From the NCBI GenBank assembly GCA_040285825.1, contig JAUPSS010000009.1, positions 434,001 through 498,000 of the forward strand: 64,000 nucleotides of DNA. The letters are read 5' to 3'. The notes below the pieces were generated by a model. The model was not told the DNA's origin. It saw nothing but the letters and a program-made list of their open reading frames with translations, and did not search any database. Made by a program: the position numbers and the translations under genes. This stretch comes from Eukaryota sp. TZLM1-RC (taxonomy: Eukaryota > Metamonada: BaSk clade). Below, piece after piece: positions 9,998 to 18,979 of the stretch (positions are counted from its first letter, which is position 1; each line of letters starts with the position of its first letter).

Positions 9998-10640
9998 TCC
10001 GAGGGTCTGAAAACCAACGTTTCTGCCTCTTTTTTTGAACGTAACTCCATAAAGGGGGAAGTTGCTCGAACAGACAGAAATCTGTTGGTTCGAGGTAAGC
10101 CTCCGCGTCCTCTCTTAATAACTTGTAGAACCCCTCAGAAGAGTCGTCTTCTCCCTCCATTTCATCTAGTTGAGATTGAATTTCTTCATATTCTCCTAAT
10201 GGGGAAGACGTGTCTAAGGTGGGATCTCCATCCGTTCCCTTTGAGACAGGTTCTAGAATTGGGAGGGGAGAGGGAGCCAGGTCCGTTCTCGTTGCCTCTT
10301 CCATTGCTTTGAGGGGAGAGGGAGCCGGGTCCGTTCTCGTAACCTCATCTGTTTCTTTTTTCCTGAGGGGAGAGGGAACCGGGTCCGTTCTCGTTGCCTC
10401 TTCTGTTTCTTTTTTTCTGAGGGGAGAGGGAGCCGGGTCCGTTCTCGTTACCTCTTCTGTTGTTGAAGATGGAGGGACCTCGTCCACTCTTTCATCTTCT
10501 TCTACATTAAGGGAGGGGGAGGTGGGATCCGGGTCCGTTGCCTCGTTGCCCTCTATATCATGTGTATGTGACGCTGGTACCTGCTGCATATTAAGTGGTG
10601 GATTAGAGTCAGAGATATCTGGTTGGGAGATGTCTGACAT
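9954..10640 (-). CDS. Retrotransposon 1 Gag N-terminal ORF
   Basis: 228 codons beginning MSDISQPDISD, very close to the MSDTNQPRPS start of retrotransposon 2, so the start is well supported. It is acidic and low-complexity, with an 18-residue tandem repeat (EATRTDPAPSPLRKKET type). The last 44 nt overlap the next frame. Dropping one A at the CCAAAAGG site (9978-9981 on plus) would join it to the following 968-codon frame, so this is either a +1 frameshift site or another A-run lesion. Confidence 0.75.
   Translation of the reverse strand: MSDISQPDISDSNPPLNMQQVPASHTHDIEGNEATDPDPTSPSLNVEEDERVDEVPPSSTTEEVTRTDPAPSPLRKKETEEATRTDPVPSPLRKKETDEVTRTDPAPSPLKAMEEATRTDLAPSPLPILEPVSKGTDGDPTLDTSSPLGEYEEIQSQLDEMEGEDDSSEGFYKLLREDAEAYLEPTDFCLFEQLPPLWSYVQKKRQKRWFSDPRNDWGYPKGIGNSPQ
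10263..10455. repeat. Tandem repeat, 48-54 bp units, in gag
   Basis: Four units start at 10263, 10311, 10365 and 10419, each opening GAGGGGAGAGGG and containing GGGTCCGTTCTCGT. The period is a multiple of 3, so the reading frame survives. It encodes the TRTDPxPSPL repeats in the Gag N-terminus. Confidence 0.85.
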
Positions 10641-10717
10641 GCTGTAAAGTGTCTGAAGATGTTCACTAATGCTGAAGTTATGGTATACCTTTTGACTTTA
10701 AAATGGCCAATAATTAT

Positions 10718-10796
10718 TGTTGCCTAAAGTCTATTGTAGTAAAGAAAAGTCTGATTTATTTTCTATTCATATTATATAAGCCTTAGGGCGCCAACA
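10718..10796 (-). repeat. 5' LTR of retrotransposon 1
   Basis: 79 bp, identical to 3613-3691. In element sense it is upstream of gag and leaves a 77-bp leader before the MSD start codon. Confidence 0.95.
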
Positions 10797-11991
10797 CAAG
10801 TACACTTTTCTCCTGACCAAATTCCAATGGTTCAAATATTGGTTGAAATTTTGAACGGAATATTGGTTGGGAGAGTGTTTACTGGGTGAAAGTTGTGTCA
10901 TGTATCTTCTGCCAGTTCGACAGGGGATAACTCGACATTGATTATCAATTAAGAAGAAACCGCATAATCTGGATTGGCCCAGATCAACGCCAATAAGGGG
11001 CCTTTCAGGTAAATATTCGATTGGATGTCTACGTCTTCGATGGGGAATTGTTATAGTGTCTTTCAACTGTGTTTCTCTGGTTTTGTTGGCATCGGAGTCA
11101 CTTTTCATTTCTTTTTTCAATCTTCGTTTCTTTTTCGGTGGTTCATCCAGCTCATTTGTGCTTTCTGAGTCATTATTTTTACCTTCAAAGGTCAAAAGCA
11201 GTTCATTACCATTAGTTTTCATTAAATTTTTTTAAATCTATTTTTCAAACTTTTTCTGTTGTTATTAAATTTTTGGTAAGAGCATTGTTTGAATATTGGT
11301 TTTACACATGTATTTTTGATAAACTTTGTTTTGGAAGATGATCCTTCAATAAGTGGAAATTTTTTCACAGAATGGAAAACATGTGAAGGAACTTCAAGAA
11401 ATTTAGAACCTTTATGAGAAGCTACAGGTATTATTCTAAATTTCTTCCAGCAATGCATATGAGAAAAGTAAGTGAGTAAGTATTGAGAAATTTTAATATT
11501 AAAGAGAAAAGGCTCACCAATTTCCTTCGATGAAAAGGTGATTTTATCATGTGAAGACAGTAGAGAGGCAGTGGCAGGAAATCTTTGAAGGAGATTCAAG
11601 ATAAACTTACATACATTTAATAAAAAGAATCTTTCTGTTGAATTATTCAGATTGAAATTGATGTAGTGTTCGAGAATAGAAAGAATAACTACTGCGGATT
11701 GCTCATCTTCTGTTATTGCATTAGCTTCTAGAGGTGCCAAGGGTTTATCTGGTTTAAGAGGGAAAAGATAATTGGCAAAGACATTCATCTTATCCAGGGC
11801 TCTACAATGAGCACGAATGAAGTTTCTTGTCCAGGATTGACAAATTTCAGATAAAATTGTCTTAACATTGGATGCCAATTGACAAGCCCGACAAGCAAAA
11901 TAAGGAGGAACTCTTTTTCTATCAATAAAATTACATCTCTGTTACTGCAGCCAAGCATTGAGGAAAATATTGATTAAATTTCTATAAGGAA

Positions 11992-12192
11992 CTAAAGAAT
12001 TTTCCCATGAAAAAACAAGAGACCTGTCTTGTGGGCATTCAGGAAATAATCCACTGTAAAAGATATGGAATAATTGCGTTGGCCTTCAGATGTGGAAGGC
12101 TTTGGAAAAGAACCAGTGCTGATGACGGTCATAACAAGATACCATATATCTTGCTCCATTAATGATGGTCTACGCTGGTTAGTGTCAGACAT
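11992..12192 (-). other. LTR-initiated chimeric reading frame into Fanzor
   Basis: The 3' LTR of retrotransposon 2 carries the gag start (MSDTNQRRPS). This frame runs straight out of the LTR into Fanzor codons (LMEQDIWYLVMTVIS) for 56 more residues before a TAG. The insertion therefore placed an LTR start codon in frame with the host gene. Whether it is transcribed is unknown. Confidence 0.6.
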
Positions 12193-12307
12193 ACAGAGTA
12201 AAAGTAATGAGATTTATTATAAAGAGGAATTGCATTCTCTCTTCTTAAATTAATAGGCGGAATACTAATAAACTATCTAAAACTATAAATACTATGCAAG
12301 ACTAACA
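12163..12307 (-). repeat. 3' LTR of retrotransposon 2
   Basis: 145 bp, about 92% identical to 18007-18154. It includes the first ten gag codons (MSDTNQRRPS), so gag starts inside the LTR. Confidence 0.92.
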
Positions 12308-12721
12308 CTGCCTTTTCCTCTCTTTCGAGCGACGAGCTCTGGAAGCTCTAGTCACAGGAGATGAACCATAGGAATTGGTACGCTTCTTGGGAGGAGCGGA
12401 TTTAGTACGGCGACGTGCTTTTGAAGTCTTGATGAAGTCTTTATACGCGGCAGTATTTTGAACTGTAGACACGTGTTCAGTGGTGATCTCTTTTCCAGGC
12501 CATTGCACTTGGCAAAAGTCACCTTCCTGACTGAGCACATTTTCAATGATGTGTTTTTCGACATCACCTGTAGCGACCCAGAAATGGAACTCATCGTTGG
12601 TGGGCAAGCTGGAGTGTCAGGGTGCTAAATGTTTGACGCTAGCTTGGACAATCGTACCGGTGCAGAGATTCTTAATATTCACAGACGAATTGGATACGAT
12701 TTCAGTAATTAGGAAGGGACC
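12302..12721 (-). pseudogene. Retrotransposon 2 pol C-terminus with chromodomain-like tail
   Basis: After the integrase frame stops at 12722, other frames continue PFLITEIVSNSSVNIKNL and VQASVKHLAP (GPY/F-like module). These are followed by a 12302-12607 frame with GDVEKHIIENVLSQEGDF and CQVQWPGKEITTEHVS. This matches EKILS ... CTVQWFGGE in retrotransposon 1 and the EKI--YLVKWKG pattern of chromodomains. It ends in a basic tail (SRARRSKERKRQC) whose last codons overlap the polypurine tract. Confidence 0.65.
12308..12326 (-). promoter_or_regulatory. Polypurine tract of retrotransposon 2
   Basis: In element sense GAAAGAGAGGAAAAGGCAG directly precedes the 3' LTR. Confidence 0.75.
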
Positions 12722-14461
12722 TCAATAGTCTCCATGAAGCTTAGCGGAGGAGCTGGAAGCTCGTAATACCAATTGACCAACTTCAAAAGGATTTGGAGAT
12801 GCTGATCTGGTTAGCTTGGAAGCTTTGGAAGCTTGATGGTGTGCTGCCTTTTCCTGTTTTTCTTTCAACCTTCGAAATTTAGATTGAATTTCTTGAATAA
12901 AAGTTGACTCGGACGTCGAGCTTTCAATGATTTCAAGAATTTTGCCAGGGTCTGATTTAGGAGACACATCTGAGCCAAAGATCACTTGGTATGGAGTGTG
13001 GTTAGTTATTGAGCTCTTAAAAGAGTTGATCAATAATTGCACATAAGGCAAGTATTCAGACCACACATCGTAGGCGTTGAAGTCTACGAGCAATTTCCGT
13101 AGGTTTTGCAGGATGTCTCTGTGTCGGCGCTCTACCAGGCCGTTGGACTGAGAAAACCTAGGTATTGACTTTGACACCTCTATGCCCAAGAATTTGCTTA
13201 GTTCGTCAAAGACAGCTTTGGAAAATTCGGGTCCATTATCGCTGTGGATTTGAAATGGAATGCCAAAGATGGCACAGACTTTATAATTTAATGCATCTGC
13301 AGTAAGATTGACATTTATCTTTTTTAAAGGCACGATGATCGTGAATCTAGAAAAGCTGTCAATAAATACGAGGATGTATTTATAGCCTTCTTTATCTTCT
13401 GGAAGAGGACCAATAATGTCGGCGTTTACGCGAGCAAAAGGTCTGTCAGCCCACAATGAACCGGTTGGGGGAACATGCAGTTTGGAAACTGGCTTAGTTT
13501 TCTGACAGGAGGGGCAATCTTGGACGTGCTTATTCTTGTCGGTGAGCATGTTAGGCCACCAATAGTCGCTGTTTCTGAGCTTGTCCAGGCTTTCAGCTTT
13601 GCTTGGATGGCCTCCTTGCAGAAGTCCGTGCAACAAGTTAAGGGTGTCCTTAATGAGTGATTTGGAAATCACTATCTTGTTGTCGTGAGTCATATATAAA
13701 TCAAGATTGTTGTTATGAACACAGTTGTTGAAAGAGGGGTCTTTGGAAGCTATGGCAAGCTTCTGTTCGGACCTAATCCTACAGAGCCATGGCTCGACAA
13801 TAGGTAGGTCGTTGGAACATCGTTCTCTGATGACCATGATACGTTCAAAGTTGTTTAAATCTTCTATGTAGTATCTTTCGTTTTCTGTTCCATCTATTTT
13901 ATCAATGTAAAATATTGGATCAAAATTTGGAGATATTTGATGGGACAAATGATTGATCTCTTGATGGTCTATAGGCGGAACTATTTGAGACAACATATCA
14001 GCCCAGAAGTTATCTTCCCCTTTGGTATGTACCAAATCAAAGTAGAATTCGGAGAATATGGGTAACCATCTGGTTACAATTCTGCTCTTCTCAGGAGTTG
14101 TGAACATGTAGGTAAGGTTTTGATGGTCTGTGAATATGACCAGTTTTCTTCCTTTCAAGTAGTTTTCGAAACCACTTTGAGTCAACATGAGTAAGATAGC
14201 ATAGAGTTCCTTTTGGTTTGTCGGCCAGTTCTTTTGCGAGTTGGTTAACAACCGGTTGAAGAAACTGATGGACCTACATTTCCTGTTGATCAGGGGGGTA
14301 CCGGGGTCGTCGACTTGTTCAATTTGTTCCCATATGACGCCGCCTACAGCTATGTTGGATGCATCGCAACTAATTAAAATTTGGCTTTCCAGGGGAGGTA
14401 AGCTGAGCGGCATGTGGTTCGCTATCAGTTGTTTGAACTTTCGGAGGAGTCCGTCGTGCAT
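12722..14461 (-). CDS. Retrotransposon 2 RNase H and integrase
   Basis: 579 codons open without a break. RNase H is first: ILISCDASNIAVGGVIWEQ, ELYAILLML, FTDHQNLTYMF. Then the integrase zinc finger HGLLQGGHPSKAESLDK ... CPSCQK (HHCC) and core D,D,E: VNADIIGPL, IHSDNGPEF, GLVERRHRDI. Integrase inserts the cDNA and RNase H removes template RNA. This is an internal piece of pol, with no start codon of its own implied (the MHDGLLRKF Met is within RT/RNase H sequence). A non-homopolymer frameshift at 14461-14499 separates it from RT. Confidence 0.88.
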   Translation of the reverse strand: MHDGLLRKFKQLIANHMPLSLPPLESQILISCDASNIAVGGVIWEQIEQVDDPGTPLINRKCRSISFFNRLLTNSQKNWPTNQKELYAILLMLTQSGFENYLKGRKLVIFTDHQNLTYMFTTPEKSRIVTRWLPIFSEFYFDLVHTKGEDNFWADMLSQIVPPIDHQEINHLSHQISPNFDPIFYIDKIDGTENERYYIEDLNNFERIMVIRERCSNDLPIVEPWLCRIRSEQKLAIASKDPSFNNCVHNNNLDLYMTHDNKIVISKSLIKDTLNLLHGLLQGGHPSKAESLDKLRNSDYWWPNMLTDKNKHVQDCPSCQKTKPVSKLHVPPTGSLWADRPFARVNADIIGPLPEDKEGYKYILVFIDSFSRFTIIVPLKKINVNLTADALNYKVCAIFGIPFQIHSDNGPEFSKAVFDELSKFLGIEVSKSIPRFSQSNGLVERRHRDILQNLRKLLVDFNAYDVWSEYLPYVQLLINSFKSSITNHTPYQVIFGSDVSPKSDPGKILEIIESSTSESTFIQEIQSKFRRLKEKQEKAAHHQASKASKLTRSASPNPFEVGQLVLRASSSSAKLHGDY

Positions 14462-14498
14462 GTCGGTCCATTGAAGGCGTTGCGCGCGGGGTTTGGGT

Positions 14499-15065
14499 TT
14501 AACATTGGAGTTGTTTCTTAGTCAATCTGATGATAGGAGCGATGAGCTCAGATACCTGAGGAAGCCATTCTCTAATGAAGTTGACTGATCCTACGAGGCT
14601 GCGGACATCTTTGATGGTCTTTGGTCTAGGTAGATTCAACAAAGATTCAACGCGAGTGGGATCAATAGTCCGTTGTTTGTTTTGGAAAACACTGCCCAGT
14701 ATCTTGATGGGTGTCTGGAAGACATGAAATGGCACTTTGGAAGTCCCAAGGAAACTCTTTTGCATCTGGCTTGATCAAGGACGCGACGGAGGCGTTCAAT
14801 GAATTCGTCAAAGGTTGAACCTATGATTATGATGTCATCTATGTAAATGAAGACACCGTCTCCAGAGAAGATGTCAGCCATGACGTTTTGGAAAACGGCT
14901 GGGACATTCTTGAGGCCAAAGGCTGCGCGTTTGAACATGATACTTTTGCCAGTCCGTTTCAGCAATCTTGAGTTGCCGAAAGGCTTTGGGGAGGTCAGGG
15001 GTGCCTATGTAGTTCGCTTGGGAAAGAAATACCAGCACATCGGAGATCTTTGGAAGGTTGGGCTA
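14499..15065 (-). pseudogene. Retrotransposon 2 reverse transcriptase core, broken
   Basis: Pieces in three frames. PNLPKISDVLVFLSQANYIG follows an in-frame TAG (15063-15065), where retrotransposon 1 has GAG (VEPNLP). Next come GKSIMFKRAAFGLKNVP, VFIYIDDIIIIG (YIDD catalytic box) and SVFQNKQRTIDPTRVESLL. About 20 nt are missing before GKSIM compared with retrotransposon 1, and there is another shift near 14715. Confidence 0.8.
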
Positions 15066-16256
15066 AACAGGAATGGTGTTGGCGTTGACTCCGTCCTTGC
15101 CACTATAATCACCGGTAAGGCGGGGCTTACGGTGATCTGGGTAGACCACTAGACAGACAGGGGAGCTGAACTCATGGTTCGATGGAACAGCAAATCCTGA
15201 GTCTACGAGTTCGTCGAAAATTTGATTAGAATCTAGCCTGGCTAGATTCAGGGTTCTGGGGAGTCTTCTAACTCTGACGTCTTCATTGTAGAAGTTGATT
15301 TCCATGGGAGGGCAATCAATACCTTCAACGTGAGGCTTGAGGGTAAATACGTCTTCGAACTCTTTCAAAGTTTGAAGTAGGGACTTCTTGAAATGGTCGT
15401 TGTCGAGGTTGATGGTACAACCAGATGAGTTGATGTGTTGCAACCAACGTGTGGAAACGTTGACGACTTCTGAAGCTTGTGATATTCGATGATCGAATTC
15501 GGCTTCAGGTAATAGTGATGTGCGACAGGCGTCGTCCATTCTAATGTTAATGCCCTTGTTGTTCATCAGTCCAAGGTGACTCAACAAGTGAGCACCTATG
15601 AGAATGGTCTCATGTCCAGGAACGATGCTGAACTTGTGTTTCACATGTACAATCTGGGTAACACTACCTAGTCTAATGCTAAGGTTTCCAGAAGCAGTAC
15701 CAAGGGACTGTGAGGTGGTTCCATCAGCAATCGTGTAGGATATGGTTTCGTTGGAACGTGCCATGTTGCAATTAATGATGACATCTTCCGTAACTACTGA
15801 GCATGTTGTGCCAGAGTCGATTATGCCTTTAACTTCGACATTGTTGATCGAGAAGTTTAATTGTAGGCAGTTGGGTGTGGATTTTATGGATTGTACCATG
15901 AATATTGTATCAGAATCGTATTCAGCTTGTTCTGAGAAGAAATTAGCTTGAATGTTGTGTGTCTTGGTATGTTCCAAGTTGGCCAAAGGATTGATTAGGG
16001 AATCTTTCCATGTTGTGCTTTCTGTGTGGGGATGTGTTGTAGTTGTAGGGGGTATGGTTTCAAAAATGCGTAAATAGTGACGATAACGTTTATTGTATGA
16101 TGAAGAGCCTCTGCCTCTGCCGCGAGTGCCACTTCGACTACGGAAACCAGAATTTCTAGAACCTCTGCCTCGAGCTTGCTGTTGAGCTTGTTGCTCTCTC
16201 CACTTTTTGCTTCTTTGGCAGTCCTCACTAGGGCACCTTTCAGTCGGATGACCCAT
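15063..16256 (-). CDS. Retrotransposon 2 protease and start of RT
   Basis: 397 codons. It begins in the zinc-knuckle tail (MGHPTERCPSEDC) and passes an Arg/Gly-rich stretch. The retropepsin motif follows as VKGIIDSGTTCSVVTEDV (canonical DSG), with ETILIGAHLLSHLG. RT begins with FDELVDSGFAVPSNHEFSS and YPDHRKPRLTGDYSGKDG. It ends at a TAG inside RT. Upstream it is cut from gag only by a TAA at 16260-16262. Confidence 0.85.
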   Translation of the reverse strand: MGHPTERCPSEDCQRSKKWREQQAQQQARGRGSRNSGFRSRSGTRGRGRGSSSYNKRYRHYLRIFETIPPTTTTHPHTESTTWKDSLINPLANLEHTKTHNIQANFFSEQAEYDSDTIFMVQSIKSTPNCLQLNFSINNVEVKGIIDSGTTCSVVTEDVIINCNMARSNETISYTIADGTTSQSLGTASGNLSIRLGSVTQIVHVKHKFSIVPGHETILIGAHLLSHLGLMNNKGINIRMDDACRTSLLPEAEFDHRISQASEVVNVSTRWLQHINSSGCTINLDNDHFKKSLLQTLKEFEDVFTLKPHVEGIDCPPMEINFYNEDVRVRRLPRTLNLARLDSNQIFDELVDSGFAVPSNHEFSSPVCLVVYPDHRKPRLTGDYSGKDGVNANTIPV

Positions 16257-16259
16257 TTG

Positions 16260-18036
16260 TTAACAGAAATTGCATTGGACGTTGGACTTAGACTGAGTGG
16301 AAGACGGTTGAGTAGAGATTCCTTCTCGCCGTTGTTGTTTTAGGCGTCTGCCAGAGCTGGAACCTCTTGGTTTGGGGATAGCAGGGGGAGAAGGTACCGT
16401 CTGTCTGCGACGGTTCTCGGTCTGAAATGAGATTCTGTTCTGATACAAGAAGTCAACGTGATTGACCTCCTCCTTGAAAGATCTAGCATTACAGAAATTT
16501 TCGTATTCTATTTGGAGAACACTGAAAAATTCTCCTAGGGTGTGACCATTTGAGTAGTAATGGGAGGGATTGGACCAGATCCTGAGGAGTCTGTCCCTGA
16601 TGATGGTAATGCCGATGCTTTCGATGACGTGATGATCGGTATTCTATATATCCAGGGAAAACAGCGACGAGATGTAAAGCTCTTTGAAGATTACCGGATC
16701 TTCTGTGGTCGGGACCGCAGTATGATGCTATATGATCTGGACGTCTATTATACAGAAAGAGTCTTTCTCCGTATGTGGTTTCAGTGAACCCCCACCCTGT
16801 TCTGTAGTCTCTATCGATAAGGATATCTAGAAATGCGTTGTACCCAGGGCTGAACCTAGGGTAGGGGCAAGGGTTGTAGGCGTTGATAAAAAGGTTGTCT
16901 TCGTCTCCAGCGAAGCGTCTGAATACTCCCTCTCGTGTGGTTCTCATGAACCTAACTCCGGGTCTAGGGTCGTGAGTGGGTTCAGGATCATGTCTCGTGT
17001 TCGCTGGAGTAATTCTTTCATCGGAGAGGTATGGACCAATCCTTGGAGTGATCCATAATCCTAAGTCATTTTCGACTCTAGGACCGAAGAAAGGAGGACG
17101 CCCATTGCTCATCTTCGTGGGAGGGATGGCTTCGGGGTCTTCTGGAATTACTTGAGAATCCCTATATCGGGCATAAGGATTGTGCTAACGGGAAGCACCG
17201 TGATCATGAACGCTAGAACTAGCGTGGAAGCTAGGGTCGAGAGGTGTCTGTTCAGTAGAGCTGAATCTACTTGGAGCCTGAATCGCCCAATCAAGTCTTC
17301 TTCTGAGTTCCCCCATCCGTTGTTCACGGCAATGTTGAAAATCATCTCCAGTTCTAGACTCCTGGGGAGGAGCAGAAGATTGAGTTGTTGAAAATTCCGT
17401 AGCAGGTTCTACATAATCAATCAGATCTGAGAAGATCTGCTCATATCTCTTTCTTTGTTCTTCAGACAGATATGAAGGAAAATTCAGGGTGCTATGAGCG
17501 GGATCAATAGCATGAGGTGGGGAAACCGTCAGATTGTCAACTCCGCTTACTGTGGTTGAAGTAAGGGGAGATCCTGAAGCTGGAACAGCAGGATTTTGAC
17601 TTACTCTCTTTACAGTTGAAACTGAAGGAGGTTGATTGGAGGATGGAACCTCAGACTCAGGTCTAGGAGATGAAGTTGGGACTTCAGAGCTTCTCTGAGG
17701 GAGGGGAGAAGATGAGACTTCTGATACCCTGAGTGAAGAAGAAGAGGGAGGAGCTTCGGAATCCTCAGCATCTTCGTCGTCATAGGAGACCAACGAAGAG
17801 CTTCTTCCTTCCGAAGGAATAGAATCCTCTGGAAGGGAACTGTCTTCCTTTGGGATAGAACCTTCAGGGAGAGTGGCTTCAGAAAGCGCAGAAGCTTCTA
17901 CTGAAGAAGGGGGCACGGGAGCTGGGTCTGTGGTTAGTGGTGAGGAAGAGGGATCAGTCTCTTCCTCGTGGATCCTGCGTTGAGCCGTTGACGACCCAAT
18001 ACGTATTGATGGTCTAGGCTGGTTGGTGTCAGACAT
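16260..18036 (-). pseudogene. Retrotransposon 2 Gag
   Basis: Starts MSDTNQPRPSIRIGSS at 18036, within the 5' LTR. The Ser/Pro-rich N-terminal part (to 17185) ends at an in-frame TAG (ASR, stop, HNPYARYRD), and the same frame then continues through 16489. A frameshift near 16489 leads to SFQTENRRRQTVPSPPAI and a CCHC zinc knuckle whose fifth position is a TAA (CNFC, stop, QMGHPTERC). Gag forms the particle and the knuckle binds RNA. Confidence 0.8.
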
Positions 18037-18154
18037 ACAGAGTAAAGATAATGAGATTTATTACGAAGAGGAATTGCATTCTCTCTTCTTAAACTAATAG
18101 GCGGAATAATAGTGAACTATCTAAATGAACTATAAATACTATTCAAGACTAACA
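18007..18154 (-). repeat. 5' LTR of retrotransposon 2
   Basis: 148 bp; the gag ATG at 18036 lies inside it. TTAA follows at 18155-18158. Confidence 0.92.
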
Positions 18155-18338
18155 TTAAAGCTTTAAATGGCAACATAAAATTTGGAAGAAAAGATTGAAG
18201 TAATAAAGAAGCCTCATGACAGATTTCGGTGACCAAAGGAAGGTCAGTCCGAATTTGTTGCACCGCTGCAGGGGTCAGCAGCGAGTCAAGTGCACAAGAC
18301 CGAATGAATACACGTGACACAGAGTGGGTGTCTGTCAT

Positions 18339-18979
18339 GTAGTGAGAATAAACAGCTCATCTATCAATTTTACACTTGTCACCCCATTTTCGACTTGTGC
18401 TTGCCTGTTCTGGGAGGTTTTTAACCCTCAACTTGGTTTTGGGAGGTTTTCACTTTTCTCTCACTCGTAAACTAGGTTTTGGTTATCTCGCAACGGAACC
18501 TTGAATATACCTCTTTGCGCCAAAAGTGTTTCTCTTTCAATACTCTCTTTTAGTTTGGTCTATTGTTTTGTTTTTATGTATTGTCTTTTTCTCATTCATT
18601 CTTATTTCCCTCACTTACCTTTTTTTCCAAGTTTTAGTACTCCCCATGTACTCTTTTTATGTGTTTTTCTGCTCATCTTTGACTCTTTTTTTACCTTATA
18701 CCCGCAGTTGATTTCCTTTTTTAAACATTTGATGTACTCGTCCTAAAACCCTCCTCTCTCATCATCGTAAATGATGTTGTCCTCCATCATAATTATTTGA
18801 ATAATAAATATAAATGTGTATGTGTAATGTAGGACAGAGTTGTTTATTAACTTTTAAGTCACTATTATTTTGGGAACAATTCAATTTTTAACAAAACAAA
18901 CTAGTTTTGTATCGTAGTTGAAGTTGTACGGTAGTTGTAGTTTTTAAATACAGAATGCTTTTCGTCAAATAAATAAACC
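18339..18979. other. Upstream flank of Fanzor; no supported gene
   Basis: It holds a 28-bp motif at 18430-18457 (core TTGGGAGGTTTTCACTTTT) that recurs with one mismatch at 27513-27540 before the A20/AN1 gene, plus a half copy near 18410. The hydrophobic open frames at 18501-18746 are T-rich low complexity with no domain. AT-rich DNA leads into the retroelement copy. Confidence 0.45.

Larger units (their letters stand above)
3613..10796 (-). mobile_element. LTR retrotransposon 1, Ty3/gypsy-like with chromodomain-like tail, 7184 bp
   Basis: Complete element on the minus strand with two identical 79-bp LTRs that begin TGTTG and end CAACA. The 4-bp target duplication is CAAG at 3609-3612 and 10797-10800. 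The internal order is Gag (two overlapping frames), aspartic protease, reverse transcriptase, RNase H, integrase, chromodomain-like end; this is the Ty3/gypsy order. Identical LTRs suggest a recent insertion, although 79 bp gives little resolution. It lies inside the Fanzor gene between RuvC-I and RuvC-II coding sequence. Confidence 0.93.
12163..18154 (-). mobile_element. LTR retrotransposon 2, Ty3/gypsy-like, 5992 bp
   Basis: Flanked by LTRs of 145 bp (12163-12307) and 148 bp (18007-18154). In element sense they start TGTTAGTCTTG and end GACCATCA. They differ at about 11 positions plus a 3-nt indel. The target duplication is TTAA at 12159-12162 and 18155-18158. The gene order is the same as in retrotransposon 1, but the proteins are only moderately similar, so it is a separate family. 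Nonsense codons and frameshifts make it inactive. It is inserted in the N-terminal coding part of the Fanzor gene. Confidence 0.93.
3154..18338 (-). pseudogene. Fanzor (eukaryotic TnpB-like RNA-guided nuclease), split by two LTR retrotransposons
   Basis: The coding pieces in order are 18338-18155, 12162-about 11992, 11990-10797 and 3612-3154. The first begins MTDTHSVSRVFIRSCALD. At both insertion sites the frame continues once one 4-bp target copy is dropped. Nuclease motifs: RuvC-I as PLIGVDLGQSRLCGFFLID (about 10960-11000); a RuvC-II-like strand LYLAVGSAYFPSHC; then FNTSKVSSCC and CTECQIVYDRDISPAKN, which are the zinc-ribbon cysteines and the RuvC-III Asp typical of TnpB/Fanzor. Lesions: a frameshift near 11990-12000, an in-frame TAA at 11942-11944, a shift at an A7 run (T7 on plus, 11227-11233), and a shift near 3245 that moves the last 29 codons (ending VEEMNEEPE) to another frame. 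Known Fanzors cut DNA guided by an RNA encoded next to the gene. This copy is inactive as it stands. Confidence 0.82.

Noticed and set aside
3613-18154. Whole-genome sequencing error as the sole cause of the broken frames
   Set aside because: The 5.9-kb and 2-kb cellular genes with many A/T runs are intact; kept only as a possible cause for element 1.
18501-18746. Hydrophobic open frames resembling a membrane protein
   Set aside because: T-rich low-complexity sequence in overlapping frames, no conserved motif and no gene-like boundaries.
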